Assembly (NCBI GenBank): GCA_030616265.1
Contig: JAUWXS010000054.1
Location: 1-5,430, forward strand
Direction: 5' to 3'
DNA: 5,430 bases
DNA from: Dehalococcoidia bacterium
Lineage (GTDB): Bacteria; Chloroflexota; Dehalococcoidia; Dehalococcoidales; BS750m-G39
The position numbers were made by a program, and so were the translations under genes. The notes under the pieces were generated by a model. That model was not told the DNA's origin, did no database searches, and saw only the letters and a program-made list of their open reading frames with translations. Below are positions 1 through 4,509 of the stretch, in pieces (within the stretch, counting starts at the first letter, position 1; every line of letters starts with the position of its first letter).

Positions 1-613
1 GCCGCTTAACGTTTATCGGATGGTCTCGGAGCACTTTTTCAGAGCGTTGCATTAAATCGCACAGTATTTCGCTCCCCTCACCCTTAGGCAGATATTCACT
101 GACAGGCTTATCGGGGATGTCGTGGGGCGGGGTACAGGTTGCCGATAACGCGTCCTCATGCCCCCCGAGCTTTAATATATGTCGGTAGCTCACGCCGGGG
201 TAAAATTTAACATCATCGTCGCTTAAGTTTTCGTTCAAGGCGGCGATAAGCTCTTTTGATTCTTCGGTGCTGATATAGCCAGCGCTGTAGCTCCGCATTT
301 TACCATCGGCAACCCCCACCAGGTTGCAGCGGAAAACGACCTCCCCCTCCCCGATGGGGATACCCAGGCTGCGGGCTTCGATAGCGCTCCGCCCCCGGTA
401 GTAAACCTTGGGGTCGTAGCCCAGCACCGACATACAGGCGCAAGCACTGGATGGCTCCATCCCCGCCGGCACGGTGCGCGCCAGCCCCACCACTCCTTCA
501 CCTACCATGGCATCGAGATTGGGGGTACGCGCTAGCTCCAGGCAGCTCTTGCCCCCGCGCTCCGGCAGCGGTAAGCCAGCGGCGCCGTCGATTATCACAA
601 TGCAGTATTTCAT
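1..613 (-). CDS. apgM: ApgM-family cofactor-independent phosphoglycerate mutase or proposed homoserine kinase, N-terminal part
   Basis: I translated this minus-strand frame by hand: it is open for 204 codons from an ATG at 613 to the window edge, so the C-terminal half of a roughly 400-residue protein is missing. It belongs to the alkaline-phosphatase-superfamily mutases of the archaeal ApgM type. Visible signatures are the metal-site Asp in IIDG (D9), GGKSCLELARTPNLD (20-34), the nucleophile region GMEPSSAC (51-58; S56 aligns with the Ser of the usual PGSD), LGYDP (64-68), YYRGRSAIEA (71-80), YSAGYISTEE (109-118), FYPGVSYRH (137-145) and TPPHDIPDK (161-169). ApgM interconverts 2- and 3-phosphoglycerate in the cytosol. 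The FRCNLV, YSAG.IST and FYPGVSYRH signatures also resemble the sister group proposed to act as a homoserine kinase in threonine synthesis, so the substrate is open. A weak GGAAAG ribosome site lies about 4 bases before the ATG. Family is confident; exact function is not. Confidence 0.88.
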   Translation of the reverse strand, partial: MKYCIVIIDGAAGLPLPERGGKSCLELARTPNLDAMVGEGVVGLARTVPAGMEPSSACACMSVLGYDPKVYYRGRSAIEARSLGIPIGEGEVVFRCNLVGVADGKMRSYSAGYISTEESKELIAALNENLSDDDVKFYPGVSYRHILKLGGHEDALSATCTPPHDIPDKPVSEYLPKGEGSEILCDLMQRSEKVLRDHPINVKR

Positions 614-644
614 TATCTTTCCACACGTCTTATTTGGACTAGCA

Positions 645-662
645 CCCCTCCCCACCCCCCCC
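645..662 (-). repeat. G-run tract in the apgM leader, potential G-quadruplex
   Basis: On the minus strand this reads G8-T-G4-A-G4. The G8 can supply two three-G tracts, so four G-tracts with one- or two-base loops are available, which fits the standard intramolecular G-quadruplex pattern. It lies 31 bases upstream of the apgM ATG, on the apgM sense strand, and 6 bases from the -35 box of the divergent tRNA promoter. Folding and function are inferred, not shown. Confidence 0.5.
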
Positions 663-668
663 TCATCT

Positions 669-697
669 TTGCAATAGAAGTTAAATCCTCCTATAAT
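669..697 (+). promoter_or_regulatory. Promoter of tRNA-Pro
   Basis: A perfect -10 hexamer TATAAT (692-697) is preceded at exactly 17 bases by TTGCAA (669-674), which matches the TTGACA -35 consensus at four of six positions. Transcription would start around 703-705, only 1 to 3 bases before the mature tRNA 5' end at 706. It is the best sigma70-type promoter in the window and points at the tRNA. Confidence 0.75.
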
Positions 698-705
698 ATG
701 GCGGA

Positions 706-780
<75 letters not shown>

Positions 781-815
781 TTTTTCACGCTCTTTTTTGC
801 CGCTGATTGCCGTTC

Positions 816-824
816 ATTATAGCA
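816..824 (-). promoter_or_regulatory. Possible extended -10 promoter reading toward apgM
   Basis: The minus strand reads TGCTATAAT, a perfect extended -10 (TGn plus TATAAT). No good -35 is visible 16-18 bases upstream, which extended -10 promoters can tolerate. A transcript would start near 809, run antisense through the whole tRNA-Pro gene and reach the apgM ATG after about 195 bases. This could be the apgM promoter; the alternative is read-through from fmt-mazG. It is a motif match only. Confidence 0.4.
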
Positions 825-862
825 CAAAATGTCGGGACTTAAGGTCTTGCCCTTTTAATAAG

Positions 863-1642
863 CTATTTTAGTTTCTTCTTGGCTTCTTCCCACAGGGCGT
901 TCGGCTCATCAAAGGACAGGTCGCCGAGATTTAGCCCACGCTTACGGCAAAGCTCCTCCATATAGTTGAAGCGCTTATAGAAGCGCCGGTTGGCCTCTCG
1001 CAGCGCCGCCTCGGGGTCTACCCCCATCCGCAGGGCGATATTGGCCAGGGTAAAGAGCAGGTCGCCGAACTCGGTAGCTTTCTCATCTTGGTTTTGTGCC
1101 CGCTTGAACTCCCCGACCTCCTCGGCCAGCTTATCGATAACGCCGTCGACATCCTCCCAGTCAAAGCCGACATGGGCTGCCCGGCGCTGGACCTCCTGGC
1201 TGTAGCCCAGGGCGGGCATCTGCTTGGGCACGCTCTCCAGTATGGAAGCCCCCGGCTCCCTCTCCTCCTCTTTGAGCGCCTCCCAGTTGACCGCCACCTC
1301 CTCGGCGTCCTTGACCTTCTTGGAGCCAAAGATATGGGGGTGGCGGTGGATGAGCTTGCTGTTGATGCCCTCGATTACCTCCCCCAGCCCGAATTCCCCG
1401 GCCTCAGTGGCAATCTGGGCATGGAGGACAATCTGCATCAGGAGGTCGCCCAGCTCGTCACGGAGCTTGTCGGTATCGCCCTCGTCCAGTGCCTCCAGGA
1501 CTTCGTAGCACTCCGAGAGCAGGTTCTCCCGCAGCGAGGCGTGGGTCTGCTTACGGTCCCAGGGGCAGCCGCCGGGCGCCCTTAAAGTAGCGATAATAGC
1601 CACCAGGGCGTCGAACCAGCTCAGGTCTTTGGGTTTGGACAA
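863..1642 (-). CDS. mazG: Nucleoside triphosphate pyrophosphohydrolase MazG
   Basis: This is a 259-residue, two-domain MazG, close to the usual 260 or so. MazG hydrolyses (d)NTPs to NMP and pyrophosphate in the cytosol, cleaning the nucleotide pool and affecting stringent-response nucleotides. The N-terminal domain has GGCPWDRKQTHASL (24-37), the acidic helix SECYEVLEAL (43-52) and DELGDLL (62-68). The C-terminal domain has the magnesium-binding pattern EEVGEF (174-179) with EFGDLLFTLAN (191-201), then NRRFYKRFNYME (218-229). I chose the TTG at 1642 over the in-frame ATG at 1684 because a perfect AAGGAGG lies 5 bases before the TTG, homology begins right after it, and the ATG would overlap fmt by 29 bases. 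It is downstream of fmt in the same direction, 13 bases after its stop, so the two are very likely co-transcribed. Confidence 0.95.
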   Translation of the reverse strand: MSKPKDLSWFDALVAIIATLRAPGGCPWDRKQTHASLRENLLSECYEVLEALDEGDTDKLRDELGDLLMQIVLHAQIATEAGEFGLGEVIEGINSKLIHRHPHIFGSKKVKDAEEVAVNWEALKEEEREPGASILESVPKQMPALGYSQEVQRRAAHVGFDWEDVDGVIDKLAEEVGEFKRAQNQDEKATEFGDLLFTLANIALRMGVDPEAALREANRRFYKRFNYMEELCRKRGLNLGDLSFDEPNALWEEAKKKLK

Positions 1643-1647
1643 AGTGG

Positions 1648-1654
1648 CCTCCTT
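1648..1654 (-). promoter_or_regulatory. Ribosome-binding site that fixes the mazG TTG start
   Basis: The minus strand reads AAGGAGG, a full anti-16S match, then five bases (CCACT), then TTG. It begins one base after the fmt stop codon (1656-1658), so a ribosome ending fmt is positioned to restart on mazG. It decides the start, because the in-frame ATG at 1684 has no comparable site. Confidence 0.85.
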
Positions 1655-1655
1655 A

Positions 1656-2594
1656 TTAGCTCGATGGCAAAACCGCCCCCACAAAATCCCGCTGCCCTCT
1701 TAAAAACTCGGCGGCGGATAGCTCCTGCTTCCCCTCCAGCTGCACCTTCAAGACGCTTAAGGTCCCGTCGCCGGTACCGATGCCGAAACCTGCACCCGAG
1801 GTCAACGCGACTACTTCCCCCGCCTTAGCCGTTTTAGCCTGGGGCAGGGGCACCGCCTCGATAATCTTGAGTGTCTTTCCCCGCCAGCGGGTGTAGCACC
1901 CCGGCCAGGGGTAAAAGGCCCGCACCCGCCGCCATATCTCCAGCGCCGACAAACGCCAGTCAATCTCGCCCTCTTCTTTGGTGATGGGGCTGCAGTAGCT
2001 CGCTGTAGCTTCATCCTGGGGCTGGGGGCTAAGCTCGCCCCTCGTCCAGCCCACCAAGACCTCTCCCAGCAGCCGCGCCCCGAGCAGGGAAAGCTTATCG
2101 GTAAGTGAGGCGGTGGTATCCCGAGCCGAAACGGGTATCTTCGCCCTGGCCAGAACGGGTCCGCTGTCCATGCCCTCATCCAGCAAAATAATACTAACGC
2201 CGCTAAACTCGTCGCCGGCCAGGATGGCCGCCGCCACCGGTGAAGCGCCCCTGAATCGGGGCAAGAGCGAAGGGTGGACATTAAGGCAGCCCAGGCGGGG
2301 CAGGCTCAAAACCGACTTGGGCAGAATCTGGCCGAAGGCAGCCACCACGATAAGGTCGGGGTTAAAGCCGGCCAGCTGCTCCACTGCTGCCGCTTCTTTC
2401 AAGCTGGCTGGTTGCACCACCCGCAGCCCCAAGGCCAGTGCCGCCTGTTTGGCCGGGGAAGCCACCAGGGCACGCCCCCGCCCCCCCGTTCTATCGGGCT
2501 GGGTATAGACCGCCGCTACCTCATAGCCACCGAGCACAAGGTACTCCAGAGGGGGAACGGCGAACTGGGGACTGCCCATAAAAACAACGCGCAC
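1656..2594 (-). CDS. fmt: Methionyl-tRNA formyltransferase
   Basis: Fmt transfers a formyl group from 10-formyltetrahydrofolate to the amino group of Met on initiator tRNA, in the cytosol. The product is 312 residues, the normal length. The N-terminal Rossmann-type formyltransferase domain shows VVFMGSPQFAVPPLE (3-17), PDRTGGRGRALVASP (33-47), AAFGQILP (85-92) and LNVHPSLLPRFRGASP (104-119). The catalytic triad is N105, H107 and D143, the last in DEGMDSGPVLA. The C-terminal domain carries ITKEEGEIDW (204-213) and RAFYPWPG (225-232). The start is GTG at 2594 with TGGAGG six bases upstream. It is the first gene of a minus-strand pair with mazG and is divergent from dnaA. A G7 run near codons 36-38 is the only oddity; the frame is intact. 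Confidence 0.98.
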   Translation of the reverse strand: MRVVFMGSPQFAVPPLEYLVLGGYEVAAVYTQPDRTGGRGRALVASPAKQAALALGLRVVQPASLKEAAAVEQLAGFNPDLIVVAAFGQILPKSVLSLPRLGCLNVHPSLLPRFRGASPVAAAILAGDEFSGVSIILLDEGMDSGPVLARAKIPVSARDTTASLTDKLSLLGARLLGEVLVGWTRGELSPQPQDEATASYCSPITKEEGEIDWRLSALEIWRRVRAFYPWPGCYTRWRGKTLKIIEAVPLPQAKTAKAGEVVALTSGAGFGIGTGDGTLSVLKVQLEGKQELSAAEFLRGQRDFVGAVLPSS

Positions 2595-2652
2595 TTTAAG
2601 CCTCCACGGGCTAAAATTTTAACACTAAAACTTTTTGGCAACAAGTTTTCGT

Positions 2653-2681
2653 TTTATAGCTATCTTTGAAATATCAAGCAA
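2653..2681 (-). promoter_or_regulatory. Probable promoter of the fmt-mazG operon
   Basis: On the minus strand a -10 TATAAA (2653-2658; five of six) is preceded at 17 bases by TTGCTT (2676-2681; only TTG matches). Initiation near 2646 would give a leader of about 50 bases before the fmt GTG. The surrounding AT-rich sequence supports promoter character. An alternative -35 TTGATA overlaps this region but at too short a spacing. Confidence 0.45.
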
Positions 2682-2716
2682 AAGAATAAGCCTGACAGAC
2701 CTCTCAAGGGAAAACA

Positions 2717-2744
2717 GGGGCCCCAAACCCCCCCCAACTACCCC
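2717..2744 (-). repeat. G/C-run block between fmt and dnaA, potential G-quadruplex
   Basis: On the minus strand the block reads G4, five bases, G8, three bases, G4, then C4. The G8 can supply two tracts, giving the four needed for a G-quadruplex. The GGGGCCCC palindrome (2717-2724) is a competing structure. It sits between the likely fmt promoter and the candidate dnaA promoter. Its role is unknown. Confidence 0.45.
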
Positions 2745-2752
2745 TAAAAAGT

Positions 2753-2782
2753 TTGCCATCGCCCACCCCAGAACATTATTCT
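2753..2782 (+). promoter_or_regulatory. Candidate dnaA promoter
   Basis: TTGCCA (2753-2758) matches the -35 consensus at five of six positions. After 18 bases comes TATTCT (2777-2782), a four of six -10. It would give a leader of roughly 125 bases. The closer AT-rich stretch at 2865-2875 has -10-like hexamers but no matching -35. Low confidence. Confidence 0.3.
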
Positions 2783-2913
2783 ATATATCACACCGCTGAT
2801 TTCCTCCCGCATTCCCCGATCTCCGCTACGTAATTATCCCGCTGCCCAGCACTGCAGGCTGCTCTAAATTATAGACCTGAAGCGACTAATCTTAACGAGA
2901 GGTAAGGAATCTT

Positions 2914-4227
2914 ATGGGAGCCAGTTCAGCTCAAGAAATCTGGGAAGCCGCTTTAGGTGAACTGCAAATTCAGGTAACCAAGTCATACTACCGCACCTGG
3001 CTGGAAAAGACCAGCGGCCTTAGCTATGAAGATAACCAGTTTGTTGTCAGCGTACCCAACGCCTTCGTCGCCGAATACCTGGACAAGAACCAGCGCTCCC
3101 TGATCGAAAAAACCCTCATCGGGCTTACTCGGCCCGAAGTCAAGGTCCTCTTCCGGGTAAGCTCAGCCCGCCAGACCACGGCCTCTCCGCCCACGGCTCA
3201 CCCCGCCGGCAACGCCAAGTATACCTTTGATTCCTTCGTGGTGAGCCACAATAACCGCTTAGCCTATGCCGCCGCCCTGAGCGCCGCCGAAAGCCCGGGG
3301 CGCGGCTACAACCCGCTCTTTCTCTACGGCGGGGTGGGGCTGGGCAAGACTCACCTGCTCCATGCCATCTATTATATAGCCCGGGAAAACCATGTTCGGG
3401 CTCTCTACATCAGCGCCGAGCAGTTTACCAACGAGTTCATCAGCGCCATCAGGGAGAAGAGCACCGAGGAGTTCCGCAGCAAATTCCGCAGTGTTGATAT
3501 GTTGTTGATAGATGACATCCAGTTTATCTGCGGCAAGGAGCAGACCGAGGAGAGCTTCTTCCACACCTTTAACGAGCTGCACAACGCCAACCGCCAGATT
3601 GTCATTACCAGCGACCGCCCCCCCAAGTCCATGCCCCTCCTCGGCGACCGCTTATGCTCCCGCTTCGAGTGGGGGCTGATTGCCGATATCCAACCGCCCG
3701 ATTTTAACACCCGCCTGGCCATCCTGCAGGCTAAGGCCGAGCAGGAAAAAACCGAGGTCCCCCTGGAGGTGCTGGAGCTTATCGCCAGCCGCATTCAGCA
3801 GAACATCAGAGAATTAGAAGGCTCCCTGCACCGGGCTATCGCCTACGCCAGGCTGTTTAGGGCCCTGCTCACCCCTGAGCTAGCCGCCCAGGCGCTGGAG
3901 GATATCGCCAGCAAGGGGACAAAAAGCACCCCCGTCACCCCCGATACAGTAATAAAGGCCGTGGCCAATAGCTTCCAGCTGACCCCCGCCGACCTCAAGG
4001 GCCGCAAGCGAGACCGGGCCACCGCCCTCGCCCGCCAGGTAGCTATGTACCTCATCAAAGAGGCCACCAGCTGCTCGCTGGCTCAAATCGGTCTGGAGTT
4101 CGGCAACCGCGACCACTCCACGGTCACCCACGCCGCCCAGAAGATAGCCACCGACATGGATAACGACCCCTACCTGAGACGCAAAATGCTCGACATCCAG
4201 CAGGGCATATACCTCAAGCCGAAGTAG
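2914..4227 (+). CDS. dnaA: Chromosomal replication initiator protein DnaA
   Basis: DnaA binds DnaA boxes at oriC, oligomerises with ATP and opens the duplex for helicase loading. The protein is 437 residues and all four domains are visible. Domain I (about 1-83) has the YYRTWL and VPNAFVAEYL motifs. Domain II is a very short Pro/Thr/Ala-rich linker (about 84-101). Domain III is the AAA+ core: Walker A GGVGLGKTH (139-147), Walker B LLIDDIQF (197-204), sensor 1 ITSDRPP (231-237), arginine finger R250 in RLCSRFEWG and sensor 2 NIRELEG (297-303). Domain IV (about 345-437) binds DNA with LKGRKRDRATALARQ and the signature GNRDHSTVTHA (397-407). The ATG start has AAGGA five bases upstream. dnaN does not follow; obgE is next on the same strand after a spacer containing DnaA boxes, so autoregulation or a neighbouring origin is plausible. 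Confidence 0.99.
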   Translation: MGASSAQEIWEAALGELQIQVTKSYYRTWLEKTSGLSYEDNQFVVSVPNAFVAEYLDKNQRSLIEKTLIGLTRPEVKVLFRVSSARQTTASPPTAHPAGNAKYTFDSFVVSHNNRLAYAAALSAAESPGRGYNPLFLYGGVGLGKTHLLHAIYYIARENHVRALYISAEQFTNEFISAIREKSTEEFRSKFRSVDMLLIDDIQFICGKEQTEESFFHTFNELHNANRQIVITSDRPPKSMPLLGDRLCSRFEWGLIADIQPPDFNTRLAILQAKAEQEKTEVPLEVLELIASRIQQNIRELEGSLHRAIAYARLFRALLTPELAAQALEDIASKGTKSTPVTPDTVIKAVANSFQLTPADLKGRKRDRATALARQVAMYLIKEATSCSLAQIGLEFGNRDHSTVTHAAQKIATDMDNDPYLRRKMLDIQQGIYLKPK

Positions 4228-4302
4228 CCGGTTATGAATGCCCGTCTGCCCACCGAAAATCAACCGTCTGTAAACAGACCCCCTGCCAGCAATGCCGGCG
4301 AA

Positions 4303-4311
4303 TGTGGATAA
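4303..4311 (-). promoter_or_regulatory. DnaA box, perfect consensus
   Basis: The plus strand reads TGTGGATAA, the exact reverse complement of the classical TTATCCACA box (9 of 9), 75 bases after the dnaA stop. It could be an origin box or a regulatory site. Confidence 0.7.
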
Positions 4312-4390
4312 TCACCACCAACTTGGGGAAAGGTTTGAAACGATTTAGCTTTGATTTTAGCCCCTTTTGCCGGAATTCACCGCTTAAGGC

Positions 4391-4420
4391 TAGCCAGCAG
4401 CCATCGGGTGGTATTATAAT
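4391..4420 (+). promoter_or_regulatory. Candidate obgE promoter
   Basis: A perfect TATAAT (4415-4420) is preceded at 18 bases by TAGCCA (4391-4396; four of six to TTGACA). The leader to the obgE ATG would be about 83 bases. No terminator is seen between dnaA and this point, so obgE may also be reached by read-through. Confidence 0.45.
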
Positions 4421-4464
4421 TAGTGTTATTAACCATAGACATTAATTATTTAAGAGGTAATACC
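4410..4464. repeat. AT-rich segment bracketed by a 7-base inverted repeat
   Basis: GGTATTA (4410-4416) and its inverted copy TAATACC (4458-4464) flank a 41-base AT-rich core. The right arm lies inside an 11-base palindrome, AGGTA-A-TACCT (4455-4465). The segment could be an unwinding element, a repressor site over the obgE promoter or chance in AT-rich DNA. Confidence 0.35.
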
Positions 4465-4481
4465 TAATAAGCCGGTTAAGA

Positions 4482-4490
4482 TGTTGATAA
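4482..4490 (-). promoter_or_regulatory. DnaA box with one mismatch
   Basis: TGTTGATAA on the plus strand matches the box TGTGGATAA at eight of nine positions (TTATCAACA on the minus strand). It ends 19 bases before the obgE ATG and has the same orientation as the perfect box at 4303. Confidence 0.45.
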
Positions 4491-4509
4491 AACCTTTTAG
4501 AGTAGCATT

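Larger units (their letters stand above)
2595..2913. other. Divergent fmt-dnaA intergenic region
   Basis: This 319-base spacer has no credible gene. From left to right it holds the fmt ribosome site (TGGAGG on the minus strand, 2601-2606), an AT-rich fmt promoter region (about 2610-2690), a block of G and C runs (2717-2744), a weak candidate dnaA promoter (2753-2782) and the dnaA ribosome site (AAGGA, 2904-2908). No DnaA box better than 6 of 9 was found, so an origin is less likely here than downstream of dnaA. Confidence 0.7.
4228..4509. other. Candidate replication origin (oriC) between dnaA and obgE
   Basis: This 282-base spacer directly after dnaA carries a perfect DnaA box (4303-4311), a one-mismatch box (4482-4490) and, between them, a 43-base stretch (4412-4454) with only 7 G or C, suited to be an unwinding element. 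Origins commonly sit beside dnaA. Against this, only two good boxes are seen, where many origins have more, and the AT-rich stretch could simply be the obgE promoter. Function is inferred. Confidence 0.5.

Noticed and set aside
235..677. Short frames at 235-501 (minus), 451-642 and 474-677 (plus)
   Set aside because: They are alternative-frame shadows of apgM; the last two end in the C-rich spacer and have no ribosome site or domain.
781..797. T-runs after tRNA-Pro as an intrinsic terminator
   Set aside because: T5 and T6 runs are present but no independent GC-rich stem precedes them; they may aid termination, but I cannot call a terminator.
1088..1585. A 165-codon open frame on the plus strand opposite mazG
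   Set aside because: It lies wholly antisense to a confidently identified mazG, has no recognisable domain and is explained by GC-rich codon structure.
1811..2669. Open frames within fmt (1811-2281 minus; 2113-2508 and 2274-2669 plus)
   Set aside because: They overlap a complete fmt with all catalytic motifs, and their translations are low-complexity Arg/Pro/Ala-rich.
2834..2842. TTATCCCGC upstream of dnaA as a DnaA box
   Set aside because: Only six of nine positions match the consensus; not distinguishable from chance.
3492..3511. Two DnaA-box-like nonamers (TGTTGATAT, TGTTGATAG) inside dnaA
   Set aside because: Each has two mismatches and they encode the conserved Walker B region, so the coding constraint explains them.
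3259..4263. Minus-strand open frames opposite dnaA (3259-3582, 3405-3794, 3880-4263)
   Set aside because: All are antisense shadows of dnaA domains III and IV with no family motif.
4266..4279. Hairpin GTCTG-TAAA-CAGAC after dnaA as a terminator
   Set aside because: The stem is only five bases and no T-run follows, so it does not fit an intrinsic terminator.
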